From: Spongiibacter nanhainus
GTDB taxonomy: Bacteria; Pseudomonadota; Gammaproteobacteria; Pseudomonadales; Spongiibacteraceae
Direction of reading: 5' to 3'
DNA length: 64,000 bases
Assembly: GCF_016132545.1 (NCBI RefSeq)
Contig: NZ_CP066167.1
Coordinates: 3,222,001-3,286,000, forward strand
Below are positions 29,168-37,887 of the stretch, piece by piece. Position 1 is the first letter of the stretch; every line of letters begins with the position of its first letter. A program made the translations under genes and the position numbers. The notes below the pieces were generated by a model. That model did not search any database. It worked only from the letters and a program-made list of their open reading frames with translations, and was not told the DNA's origin.

Positions 29168-29296
29168 GGCGGACAGGTGAAGCCTTGTCCGCCCTACGCC
29201 ACATACCTTGCCCCAAAACGTAGGGCGTACATCGCTGTGTATGTACGCCGAAGAAAACAACCACGTCAACGGCGGACAGATAAAGCGCTGTCCGCC
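29168..29296. repeat. Palindromic repeat cluster, locus 1
   Basis: Three imperfect hairpins in a row: 29168-29193 (arms GGCGGACA / TGTCCGCC), 29224-29249 (arms GGCGTACAT / ATGTACGCC) and 29271-29296 (arms GGCGGACAG / CTGTCCGCC). The same family recurs at 40926-40990 and 44350-44527. The third hairpin runs into the 3' end of the VWA gene and encodes its last residues. Confidence 0.85.
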
Positions 29297-31011
29297 CTGC
29301 GCTGCCACAACAAGTCGGCCTGGCGCGCCAAACCCACAAACTCCCGCCGCAGGTCATCTTCCGCGCCACCGCGACTGTTCTCCAGCAAGGCTTCGGCTCG
29401 ACGAATCACCCCACTGTAACTGGCCTGACCGCGGAATTCAGAGTCTTTCAATAACAACCCCAATTCGGCGACTGTCGCCGCCCACCGCAAGTTATCGGAT
29501 TCCTGAGAATCCCCCTCTTTGAGCACCGATGAAATCTCCCGGCTTGTGCCCCCCGCCGGTGAACGGTAACGCAATTTTACCCACATCAGCTCATCACTGC
29601 GGCCCGTATTCGCTCTGCGACCTTGCTGATACCGCAGCGCCGTTGCAACCTCCCCAGCCTGGCCAGGTTGAATTTCGTACAGTGCTGTGACCACCTGTCC
29701 AGCACCAAGATCGCCGGCATCTTTGCGGTCGTCCTTAAAGTCCTCAGCCGCCAGGCGACGGGTTTGATAACCCAGCAAACGGTAGGCGGCAACCTGCCTG
29801 GGATTAAACTCGACTTGTATTTTAACGTCCTTGGCTACCGTGGTGAGGCTGCGTTGTAATTTGTCTACCAGCACCCGGCGCGCCTCAAGCTCGCTGTCGA
29901 TATAGTAGTAATTGCCGTCGCCGTGTCCAGCAATGCGGTTCATCCGGCCGTCCCCAAGATTACCGTGGCCAAACCCCAATACAGTGAGGTAAATACCCTG
30001 ATCCCGGTGCTGCTCAATCAGCTCAACCAAGTCGCCAGTGCGTCGAGGACCAACATTAAAATCGCCATCGGTGGCCAATATCACCCTGTTGTTAGCATTG
30101 GGGTCGAATTGCGCGCGGGCAAGCTGGTAAGCCGTCAAAATACCCTGGGCTCCCGCTGTCGAACCCCCCGACTCCAGCGACTGTAGAGCCCGGTAGATGG
30201 CGGTTTTATCCTTACCACTGACCGCTGGCAGAGCAACGCCGGCGCTGCCGGCATACGTCACGATTGCCACCCGGTCGTCAGCGTCCAGGCGTTCAGTCAG
30301 CGCCAGAAACGCTTTTTTCAGTAGCGGCAAACGGTCCTCGCCACGCATTGAGCCTGAGGTATCCACCAGAAACACAAAGCGATTGGGGCGAGCCTGCCGA
30401 TCGTCCAAATCCCGCGCCTTCACCTGCACCATGGCCAGTTTTTTCGTACTGTCCCAGGGCGCGGCACCCAGGCTGGTATGGAGCGCAACAGGATGCTCAC
30501 CACTCACCGTCGGCAGAGGATAATCAAAGTAATTGAGCAGTTCCTCCAGGCGCAGTGCATCGGCAGGGGGCAGCTGACCGCTCTGAATATGTCGGCGCAT
30601 ATTGCTGTACGACGCGGTATCCACATCCAGGCCGAAGGTGGACAGCGGGGACAGCAGCGGATCACGGTATCCACCCTCGTAGAGCGTTTCATACTGATCT
30701 CCTGATGGCGACACTGCGCCAACACTCCCCGGCATGACACTGGGGCGGGCGTAGGACATTGCTCGGAGCTGGGCCGGAGACGAGGCTTTGGGCGCGACAG
30801 CGATGGCTTCCGGCCGCAACTCCCCCGTGAGGCGCTTACCTGAACCGCTTGCGGACTGATCGTCGGCCTCTGTTTGAATGACTTCCGTTGTCCTGACTTC
30901 ACCGACCACCGGTCGCTTGTAGTGTTCGGCTTGGTGATCCTGGTGGTGTTGGCAGGCCACTAGCGCGATGGCGGATATCAAAAGGACCGCCGGTTTGTGA
31001 GTAAGTGTCAT
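29266..31011 (-). CDS. VWA-domain lipoprotein (YfbK-like)
   Basis: Protein of 581 residues. The N-terminus (LLISAIALVACQHH) has a lipobox with Cys at about residue 20. A YfbK-type N-terminal region (TFGLDVDTASYSNMRRHI) is followed by a von Willebrand factor A domain with the metal-site motif DTSGSMRGEDR and ATDGDFNVG, then a DUF3520-like C-terminal region (VKIQVEFNPRQVAAYRLLGY). Its function is unknown; VWA domains bind metal and partner proteins. It lies upstream of the anti-sigma/sigma pair on the same strand. The last ten or so codons (ADSALSVRR) are made of the palindromic repeat, so the C-terminus may have been altered by repeat insertion. Confidence 0.85.
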   Translation of the reverse strand: MTLTHKPAVLLISAIALVACQHHQDHQAEHYKRPVVGEVRTTEVIQTEADDQSASGSGKRLTGELRPEAIAVAPKASSPAQLRAMSYARPSVMPGSVGAVSPSGDQYETLYEGGYRDPLLSPLSTFGLDVDTASYSNMRRHIQSGQLPPADALRLEELLNYFDYPLPTVSGEHPVALHTSLGAAPWDSTKKLAMVQVKARDLDDRQARPNRFVFLVDTSGSMRGEDRLPLLKKAFLALTERLDADDRVAIVTYAGSAGVALPAVSGKDKTAIYRALQSLESGGSTAGAQGILTAYQLARAQFDPNANNRVILATDGDFNVGPRRTGDLVELIEQHRDQGIYLTVLGFGHGNLGDGRMNRIAGHGDGNYYYIDSELEARRVLVDKLQRSLTTVAKDVKIQVEFNPRQVAAYRLLGYQTRRLAAEDFKDDRKDAGDLGAGQVVTALYEIQPGQAGEVATALRYQQGRRANTGRSDELMWVKLRYRSPAGGTSREISSVLKEGDSQESDNLRWAATVAELGLLLKDSEFRGQASYSGVIRRAEALLENSRGGAEDDLRREFVGLARQADLLWQRRADSALSVRR

Positions 31012-31097
31012 CGGGTAATCTCCCTGTTTTAGGTGGTGTCAGGGAGATAGACGTAGCGAGCGCCACAAGTATCAGGATAAATTTTATAAAACGTTCT

Positions 31098-31322
31098 CTA
31101 CAGACCACCGGCCTCGTCTTCAGACAACACCGTTACCGCGGCACCACCGCTGTCAAGCCCGTCATCGGACCACTCATTTCCCCCCTCAACGCACACCACC
31201 ATTGGGCGACAGCACACCTCACAATCCTCAGTGTAGCGCTGAAGCCCCGCTGAGGGGTCCACCAACAGCTCAATCACTTCACCACAGTAGGGACAGCGCT
31301 GCCTTATCGACTCCAGATTCAT
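31098..31322 (-). CDS. CPXCG-motif cysteine-rich protein
   Basis: Small protein of 74 residues with CPYCG near the N-terminus and a second cysteine cluster ([10 protein letters not shown]), together a likely zinc ribbon. It matches a small uncharacterised family named for the CPxCG motif that is widespread in gammaproteobacteria. Divergent from the PilZ gene. Confidence 0.85.
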   Translation of the reverse strand: MNLESIRQRCPYCGEVIELLVDPSAGLQRYTEDCEVCCRPMVVCVEGGNEWSDDGLDSGGAAVTVLSEDEAGGL

Positions 31323-31378
31323 CGAACCCCCATTCCATTTTTAGTCACAAACCGTATGATCTCACCATAAACCCAATA

Positions 31379-31750
31379 ATGGCGAACACGGCAATGAGCG
31401 ACGAGGACGACAAGCCAGTACAACGGCGACGCTACTATCGGCTGCCCTACCCCGAGGACGCCCAACCACCCTTCCGCGACCACGACGGCCGCAGCTACCC
31501 GGTGCTGGAGCTATCGGAAAAAAGCGTGGTGATCGCGCCTGCCGAGGGTGAGACCTGGGCAAAGGGCGATCCCGTCAGCGGCGAGATTCTGTTTAGCGAC
31601 GGCGAAAGCGAAACCATCAGTGGCGAAGTCCTGCGTCAGGACGCGCGCGGCGTGGTGGTTTTACTCAGCGATGGCGTTACCTTTCACCATGTGATAAAGG
31701 AACAGACCTTCGTTAAAAAGCACTATCCCCTGTTTCTGCGCCACCGCTAG
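31379..31750 (+). CDS. PilZ-domain protein
   Basis: Protein of about 123 residues. The N-terminal RRRYYRLPY fits the RxxxR cyclic-di-GMP-binding motif of PilZ domains, followed by a beta-barrel-like domain. The expected D/NxSxxG motif is only partly seen (LELSEKS), so c-di-GMP binding is not assured. The start is ambiguous between ATG 31379 and ATG 31394; neither has a strong ribosome binding site. Convergent with the allophanate hydrolase gene, only 13 bases between stops. Confidence 0.7.
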   Translation: MANTAMSDEDDKPVQRRRYYRLPYPEDAQPPFRDHDGRSYPVLELSEKSVVIAPAEGETWAKGDPVSGEILFSDGESETISGEVLRQDARGVVVLLSDGVTFHHVIKEQTFVKKHYPLFLRHR

Positions 31751-31763
31751 GGGACAGCGCCCC

Positions 31764-33566
31764 CTATTTTTGCCGATCCGCCAGGTAGGCCCGCCACCCC
31801 CCGTAGTGACTAATGTCAGTGGCGCCCGCCAGCCCCGCAGCTTCGCATATAAAACCGCTGCACTGACTGCCATCCTCTAGCATCACTTTGCCGATACCTA
31901 ATGGTGCAGGGATACCCGCCGTGAAACTTCCAAACTCGGAGGAGGGCAAGGACCAGACCTCCACCTCAATAGCAGTGCCGCCCTCGTTCGCCACTACCAT
32001 CGCGGGGCGAAATGGCGGCCCTCCCGCCAGAGCATAGAGTTTGTACTGCGCAGCCGATAAAGTTTTACTTTTCAGGCGACCACCCCGTTCAGTGAGCTGC
32101 CAGTTTAAGGGCTGCCCCTCTAAATGGGCGCCACACACCACCACGTCTATACGGAGGTCGCCGCCACTGGGCTTGGCAGCCAGGGCTTGATACTCGGCTT
32201 GCTTTGCGCCCAGCGGCAGCTGAAACAGTTGTTGCAGGCGGTTGGCGATAGACAGCAAACGCCGGTCGCTAAAGGCTTCACCCACCAAAGTCAGGCCGAA
32301 GGGAAAACCGGCGTCGGTAAAGCCAGTGGGCACTGCCACCCCAGCCAAATCGAACAAATTCATATAGTTGGTGTAGTGCCCCATATGGCTATTGAGGCGA
32401 ATCGGATCGGCCTGCACCTCGTCAATGCGGTAGGGCCGCGGCGTGGTGGGGGTCAGAAGCGCATCGGCACTGTCCAGTACGGCTTGAGCCTGCTTGCGCA
32501 GCGCTTTGAGGCGGTACTGGGCGCTAAAGGCATCGCGGGCACTGGGAGCGGCTCCGCCACCGATAATGGTCCGGGTGACGTCCAGCAGGGCCTCGGGTTG
32601 TTGATCGATATAGGGCTGGGTAGCCAGGTAGCGTTCCGCCACCCACGGCCCTTCGTAGAGTAGTCTGGCGGCTTCAATAAAGGCGGCCATGTCCACTTCA
32701 ACCAGCTCTATACCGCTATCAGCGATCTGCGCCAGGCTCTGTTGGTAGCACTGGGCATAGCCTTCATGACCAAAGAACTCCAGCTGCTCCTGTTTCATAA
32801 CAGCCAGTTTAAGGGGACCGTTTTGATGGCCGTAATGCCTGGGTGAATTGGCAAAAGGATTGGGGCGGCTGTAGGCATCGGCGGGATCGTCACCTTCGGC
32901 TATGGTAAGCACCGCGTGGGCATCGTCACTGTGCAAAGCAAAAATAGTCATGCAATCCAGTGTGCGACAGGCCGGCATCATGCCGGTGGCTGACAGCAAA
33001 CCGATACTGGGTTTGACTCCCACCAGGTTATTGAGACAGGCTGGCACCCGGCCGGAGCCGGCGGTATCGGTACCCAGGGAAAAGGTCACCAGACCGAGGG
33101 CCACAGACACTGCGGATCCCGAACTGGATCCACCGCTAATCATTTCCGGATCGTGGCTATTTTTACAGGCTCCCCAGTTTGAGCGGGTACCTACCAAGCC
33201 GGTAGCGAACTGATCGAGGTTGGTTTTACCGATAGGAATAGCGCCGGCTTCAATCAGTTTATTCACCACAAAAGCCGACTGCTCGGGTATGTGTCGAGCC
33301 GCTTCGCAGGCTGCTGTCGTTGGTATACCCGCTAAATCGATATTGTCCTTGATAGCAAAGGGCACGCCGTAAAGGGGTAAGCTGTCCGGCGCTACGTCCT
33401 CCAAGTGCTGTAAATAGGGCTCAAGCTCAGCCTGGCTTAGCCGGTGAATCCAGATATTGTAATCACTTGTTTGCTCGCAGCGCTGCTGGATTGTATCGAC
33501 CAGTTGGCGGACAGTTAAACTGCCGTCGCGGTAGCCCGTTTGCAATGCCGTCAGTGTTAAGTTCAT
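31764..33566 (-). CDS. atzF: Allophanate hydrolase
   Basis: Hydrolyses allophanate to ammonia and carbon dioxide, the last step of the pathway encoded here. 600 residues from the ATG at 33566, which overlaps the carboxylase stop (ATGA). The N-terminal amidase-signature domain shows the catalytic Lys in FAIKDNIDLAG and the Ser-cisSer pair in SGGSSSGSAVSVALG with DTAGSGRVPA. The C-terminal domain (about 450-600) is the allophanate-specific extension. An earlier in-frame start at 33743 would lie inside the carboxylase gene. Confidence 0.93.
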   Translation of the reverse strand: MNLTLTALQTGYRDGSLTVRQLVDTIQQRCEQTSDYNIWIHRLSQAELEPYLQHLEDVAPDSLPLYGVPFAIKDNIDLAGIPTTAACEAARHIPEQSAFVVNKLIEAGAIPIGKTNLDQFATGLVGTRSNWGACKNSHDPEMISGGSSSGSAVSVALGLVTFSLGTDTAGSGRVPACLNNLVGVKPSIGLLSATGMMPACRTLDCMTIFALHSDDAHAVLTIAEGDDPADAYSRPNPFANSPRHYGHQNGPLKLAVMKQEQLEFFGHEGYAQCYQQSLAQIADSGIELVEVDMAAFIEAARLLYEGPWVAERYLATQPYIDQQPEALLDVTRTIIGGGAAPSARDAFSAQYRLKALRKQAQAVLDSADALLTPTTPRPYRIDEVQADPIRLNSHMGHYTNYMNLFDLAGVAVPTGFTDAGFPFGLTLVGEAFSDRRLLSIANRLQQLFQLPLGAKQAEYQALAAKPSGGDLRIDVVVCGAHLEGQPLNWQLTERGGRLKSKTLSAAQYKLYALAGGPPFRPAMVVANEGGTAIEVEVWSLPSSEFGSFTAGIPAPLGIGKVMLEDGSQCSGFICEAAGLAGATDISHYGGWRAYLADRQK

Positions 33567-36500
33567 GCTGAGGCCTCCACAATCGCCACCATCTGCCCTG
33601 CCGCCACGCCGGCGCCCTCTCTCAATAAGCAACTTTTCACTCGACCACCCTCCGGGGCGGCAATAGCGATTTCCATCTTCATCGACTCCAGCAATAACAG
33701 CGTTTGTCCGGCCACAACGGTGTCTCCCTCTTTCACCAACCATTTCCAGACGCTACCCGCCACCGAGCTATCCACGGGTAGCTCGCCTTCGGATAACGCC
33801 ACCTCCTCGGTGGACTGAGTCACCTCCGGCGCTTGGTAGTGGAACTGTCCATCGGCGTGCCAGCGCGCCAGCTCCTCGCTAAAGGCCTGCTCCCGACGCT
33901 GGGTGTGCTGGGCAATGGCCTCGCGGTTATCCGCCAGCAAGGCGTCGTAGTCCGCCAATGAAAACTCGCCTTGTTCGATTTTTATATCGTATTGACCCAA
34001 CGGAAAATCCTGGCGAATCTGCAGTAGCTCCTCCTGGCTCACCTCAAAGAATTTCACCTGATCGAAGAAACGCAGTAGGTAAGGTTTACTGAAGGCCGCG
34101 GTGCGGCGGTAGCGATTCCACATTTGCAGGGTACGACCGACGAATTGGTAGCCCCCCGGCCCCTCCATGCCATAGATACACAGGTAAGAGCCGCCGATAC
34201 CGACGGAGTTTTCCGCAGTCCAGGTACGGGCCGGGTTGTACTTGGTGGTCACCAAACGATGGCGGGGGTCCACCGGCGTAGCTACCGGCGCCCCCAGATA
34301 AACGTCGCCCAAGCCCATCACCAGATATGAAGCATCGAAGACAATCTCCTTAACCGCATCGATGCTGTCCAGGCCGTTGATACGACGAATAAACTCCAAG
34401 TTACTGGGGCACCAGGGGGCACCCGGCCGCACCGACTGCTCGTACTTGGCAATGGCCTGGCGGCAGGCTTCATCATCCCAGCTCAAGGGCAGGTACACCG
34501 TCCGGGAGGGAACGGACAACTGATTTAACTGCCCGCACAACGCCCCTTCTATACGTTTAAGCTCGGCCAGTAGCTGAGCCAGGGCCAACTGTTGCGCGTC
34601 GTAGTGAATCTGCAGTGAGCGAATTCCCGGTGTCATTTCTTCAATACCGGGTATCGGGTTTGCCTCCAGGTGCTGCATCAAAGCGTGGGCGCGAAAACGC
34701 AGCCGAATATCTAATTCCAGTGGTCCGTATTCCACCAACAAAAATTGATCGCCGGCGACACGGTAGAGAATCTCGTCACCGTAATCGTCCGCAGACAAGC
34801 GCTGCACGATTGGCGAGGCCAAGGGCTGAATTTGAGTCGGTGTCTCAGCAGGGCCAGACAGCGAAGCGATACACTGCTGCTGGTGCCCTTCGGCAGCCAC
34901 CGCCTCATCCATCGATACCGGAACAAAACGCAATTTATCTCCGGCCCGGAGTTGCCCCAGCTTCCAAAGGTCGGCAGTGATCACCGTGGCCGGGCACACA
35001 AAGCCCCCCAAGGAAGGACCGTCGGGACCCAATATCACTGGCATATCACCGGTAAAATCCACGGTGCCAAACGCATAGGCATTGTCGTGAATATTGCTGG
35101 GGTGCATGCCGGCTTCGCCACCGCTTTTTCGCGCCCATTGTGGCTTGGGACCGATCAGGCGAATGCCGGTGCGGCTGGAGTTGTAGTGCACTTCCCAATC
35201 GGCAGAGAAAAAGGTCTCGATATCCTTGTCGGTAAAAAAGTCCGGCGCGCCGTGGGGGCCGTAAATCACCCTCAGCTGCCATTGCCCACCGATATCCGGC
35301 AGCGGCAAGTCTGAGTCGGGCTTGGTCTGCAACGGTTGGGCAAATTCTGAGATCGCCAAGGCATCACCTACCCGTAGGGCGCGACCGTTGTGACCGCCGA
35401 ACTGGCCCAAAGTAAAGGTGGACTTGGACCCCAGATAATCCGGGCAGTGAATTCCCCCTGCTACTGTAAGATAAGCCCTGGCACCGCTTTGGATACGCCC
35501 CAACCGCAGAGTTTGCCCTGCCTTAACGCAAACGGGCCGCCACAATGCCAGTGGCTCTCCGTCCAGCTCAGCTGGCAAAACCGCACCACCAATCACAATC
35601 TTTGTTTCGCAACTAAACTGCAACGTTGGACCCTGAAGGGTGATTTCCAGCCCCGCCACACCGGGACTATTGCCCAGCAGCTGGTTACAGAGTCGGAAGG
35701 AATAATTGTCAAAGGCCCCCGATGGCGGCACACCAACATCCCAGTAGCCACGGCGTCCTGGATAATCCTGGATAGTGGTTTGTGTACCGGCTTGAAGCAC
35801 ATCGATACGAGCGGGCCGATAGGCCAGATCGTTCAGGTAGCGCGTGGTTAAGGTGCCAGCGCGTAAATGGCTGTCATCCAGCAAACCAACCAGGTAGTCG
35901 AGGTTAGTGACGATGCCATAGATCTCACTCTCATTTAGCGCCTGCTTTACCCCGTCGATAGCACTGTCGCGACTATCTGCGTGGACTATCACCTTGGCCA
36001 GCATGGGGTCGAAAAACGGTGAGACCTCCAGCCCGCTGTCCAGCCAGTGATCAATGCGCAACCGCCCCCTGTCAATGGCCGCTGGGAAATCCACCCGGCT
36101 GAGCAGACCGGCACAGGGCTGAAACTGGCGATATGGATCCTCTGCGTAAACCCGCACCTGTACGGCATGGCCGGAAGGTGACAGCTCGGATTTTAAATTT
36201 GTTAAAGACGGCAGCTCACCTGCCGCCAGTTGCACCATCCATTCCACCAGGTCCACACCCCACACCATTTCGGTAACGCCGTGTTCTACCTGCAAACGGG
36301 TGTTCACCTCGAGAAAGTAAAAGGCCTCGCTGTCTTGGTCATAGATAAACTCGACGGTGCCGGCGTTGCGATACTTCACCGCCGACAGCAAGTCTTCGGC
36401 GCGGCGATGGAGGGTCTGGCGCACTTCATCGGATAAGTTAGGCGCCGGGCTTTCTTCCACCACCTTTTGGTTGCGGCGCTGAGCACTGCAGTCCCGTTCA

Positions 36501-37171
36501 CCCAGGGAGACCACCGTGCCCTCGCCATCGCCAAACACCTGCACCTCGATGTGCCGCGCCCGGGCAACGAACTTTTCTAGAAACACACCGTCATCGGAAA
36601 AATTATTGCTGCCCAGGGTTTTAACCTTGTCGAAGCCCTCACGCAGTTGCGCATCGCTCTCGCACACTTGCATGCCGATACCACCACCGCCAGCGGTGCT
36701 CTTAAGCATTACTGGATAACCGATGCCCTGAGCGGCGGCCAGCGCCTCTTCAACACTGGTCAGCAATCCCGTTCCCGGTGGCAGAGGCACGCCCACCTGC
36801 TCAGCGATTTCCCTGGCCCGGTGTTTTAGACCAAAAGCCTCCATCTGCTCGGGTGTCGGCCCGATAAAAGCGATGCCGGCAGCTTCACAGGTACGGACAA
36901 AATCGGCGTTCTCACTGAGAAAACCGTAACCGGGGTGAATAGCACCGGCGCCAGACGCCTTGGCGATCTCGAGGATTTTCTGACTATTGAGGTAGGAGTC
37001 GGCAGCGCCCCCCTCTCCCAAAGAATAGGCCTCGTCAGCCTGGCGGACATGAAGACTGCGGGCATCGGCTTCGGCGTAAACCGCCACCGCCTGCACGCCG
37101 AGCTTTTGGAGGGTACGGATAATCCGGGTGGCGATGGCACCGCGGTTGGCAATGAGAACTTTGCTAAACAT
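33563..37171 (-). CDS. Biotin-dependent urea/guanidine carboxylase
   Basis: Large single-chain biotin carboxylase, 1202 residues. Domains in order: biotin carboxylase (about 1-450) with ATP-grasp loop KSTAGGGGIGMQ at 157-168; carboxyltransferase of the KipA/AHS2 then KipI/AHS1 type (about 465-1050) with GGEAGMHPSNIHDNAYAFGT and TAENSVGIGGSYLCIYGMEG; and a C-terminal biotinyl domain with the biotinylated Lys in ESMKME at about 1165. By similarity it is a urea carboxylase, but the operon has a guanidine-I riboswitch and carboxyguanidine-deiminase-like genes, so guanidine is the more likely substrate. Its start has AGGAG three bases ahead. Confidence 0.9.
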   Translation of the reverse strand: MFSKVLIANRGAIATRIIRTLQKLGVQAVAVYAEADARSLHVRQADEAYSLGEGGAADSYLNSQKILEIAKASGAGAIHPGYGFLSENADFVRTCEAAGIAFIGPTPEQMEAFGLKHRAREIAEQVGVPLPPGTGLLTSVEEALAAAQGIGYPVMLKSTAGGGGIGMQVCESDAQLREGFDKVKTLGSNNFSDDGVFLEKFVARARHIEVQVFGDGEGTVVSLGERDCSAQRRNQKVVEESPAPNLSDEVRQTLHRRAEDLLSAVKYRNAGTVEFIYDQDSEAFYFLEVNTRLQVEHGVTEMVWGVDLVEWMVQLAAGELPSLTNLKSELSPSGHAVQVRVYAEDPYRQFQPCAGLLSRVDFPAAIDRGRLRIDHWLDSGLEVSPFFDPMLAKVIVHADSRDSAIDGVKQALNESEIYGIVTNLDYLVGLLDDSHLRAGTLTTRYLNDLAYRPARIDVLQAGTQTTIQDYPGRRGYWDVGVPPSGAFDNYSFRLCNQLLGNSPGVAGLEITLQGPTLQFSCETKIVIGGAVLPAELDGEPLALWRPVCVKAGQTLRLGRIQSGARAYLTVAGGIHCPDYLGSKSTFTLGQFGGHNGRALRVGDALAISEFAQPLQTKPDSDLPLPDIGGQWQLRVIYGPHGAPDFFTDKDIETFFSADWEVHYNSSRTGIRLIGPKPQWARKSGGEAGMHPSNIHDNAYAFGTVDFTGDMPVILGPDGPSLGGFVCPATVITADLWKLGQLRAGDKLRFVPVSMDEAVAAEGHQQQCIASLSGPAETPTQIQPLASPIVQRLSADDYGDEILYRVAGDQFLLVEYGPLELDIRLRFRAHALMQHLEANPIPGIEEMTPGIRSLQIHYDAQQLALAQLLAELKRIEGALCGQLNQLSVPSRTVYLPLSWDDEACRQAIAKYEQSVRPGAPWCPSNLEFIRRINGLDSIDAVKEIVFDASYLVMGLGDVYLGAPVATPVDPRHRLVTTKYNPARTWTAENSVGIGGSYLCIYGMEGPGGYQFVGRTLQMWNRYRRTAAFSKPYLLRFFDQVKFFEVSQEELLQIRQDFPLGQYDIKIEQGEFSLADYDALLADNREAIAQHTQRREQAFSEELARWHADGQFHYQAPEVTQSTEEVALSEGELPVDSSVAGSVWKWLVKEGDTVVAGQTLLLLESMKMEIAIAAPEGGRVKSCLLREGAGVAAGQMVAIVEASA

Positions 37172-37181
37172 GATCTCCTGT

Positions 37182-37329
37182 CTGCGGGCCGTCCCGCAGG
37201 GTTTTCATTTTGTCTGTGGTCGTCCACAGGCAGTGTTTAGGTTTTTTTCTACCCTTGTGGGGTGGTGTTTTTTTGGGCGATGCCCTGTTGGGCACTCTGT
37301 CGAGAGTGTATTTGCTATTCCATAGCAAG
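37182..37329 (-). other. Hairpin-rich leader of the carboxylase gene
   Basis: Between the carboxylase start and the structured repeats are several perfect short hairpins: 37182-37199 (seven base pairs, CTGCGGG arm), 37214-37229 (six base pairs, CTGTGG arm, loop TCGT) and 37313-37329 (seven base pairs, TTGCTAT arm). The first ends just before the ribosome binding site, so it could affect translation. No gene is supportable here. Confidence 0.6.
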
Positions 37330-37335
37330 AGTTTC

Positions 37336-37549
37336 GCCCTGCTGGGCGACCTACTTCTTTTTGTGTGAAAAAGAAGTAGGCAAGAAAAGCACACCCCTAT
37401 CGCTCGGCCTTCGGCTACCCTGCGCTTCTCGCCATTCAATGAAAACGCTGCGGAACTCGCCTGACGGCTCAAACAGTCCTCGCTAAAAGCCTTTCATTGA
37501 ATGCCTGCGATGCTCGGCGAGCTCAAAGGGGATTCAAACCCGGTGCCAC
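37336..37549 (+). repeat. Structured repeat element, copy A
   Basis: Conserved blocks separated by stems. Hairpin CGCCC-TGCT-GGGCG (37336-37349); a perfect 12-base-pair stem (37352-37363 with 37369-37380); block AAGAAAAGCACACCC; block TGCGCTTCTCG (37421-37431); a second perfect 12-base-pair stem (37433-37444 with 37492-37503) enclosing GCTGCGGAACTCGC (37447-37460) and CAAACAGTCCTCGC (37470-37483); block CTGCGATGCTC (37505-37515); and GGTGCCAC at 37542-37549. The same blocks occur in copy B in the other orientation. Reading frames across it are artefacts of the repeat. Confidence 0.8.
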
Positions 37550-37578
37550 TAGCGAGAGAAGAACACCATTTTCTCAAT

Positions 37579-37803
37579 GTGGCACCCCCGGGCCCCTTCA
37601 GGGCCGCTGAGCATCGCAGGGACAAAACGGAATAAGCGCGAGGACTGTTTGAGCGAAGCGAGTTCCGCAGCGCCCGTTTTGGCCCGAGAAGCGCAAGGAA
37701 CTGCTGGCGTCTTTTTGCCAGCAGCGGCACTGCAGGGTGTCTTTTCTCTTTGCTTACTTTCTCTTTGGACAAGCAAAGAGAAAGTCAGTCGCCCAGCAGG
37801 GCG
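37579..37803 (-). repeat. Structured repeat element, copy B (inverted)
   Basis: Minus-strand copy of the same element, 29 bases from copy A. Hairpin CGCCC-TGCT-GGGCG (37790-37803), a perfect 12-base-pair stem (37756-37767 with 37774-37785), an extra eight-base-pair hairpin (37701-37708 with 37717-37724), block TGCGCTTCTCG (37685-37695), and a stem of 10 pairs in 11 (37620-37630 with 37674-37684) enclosing the identical GCTGCGGAACTCGC and CAAACAGTCCTCGC. It ends with CTGCGATGCTC and GGTGCCAC. Stem sequences differ from copy A while staying complementary. Confidence 0.8.
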
Positions 37804-37887
37804 AAAACCGTGCCAGCCGTATGCCAATACAAACCCGACAGAGTCAATAAAATCGCTCACCGCCTCCCCCCCCCCAACATTCTGGAA

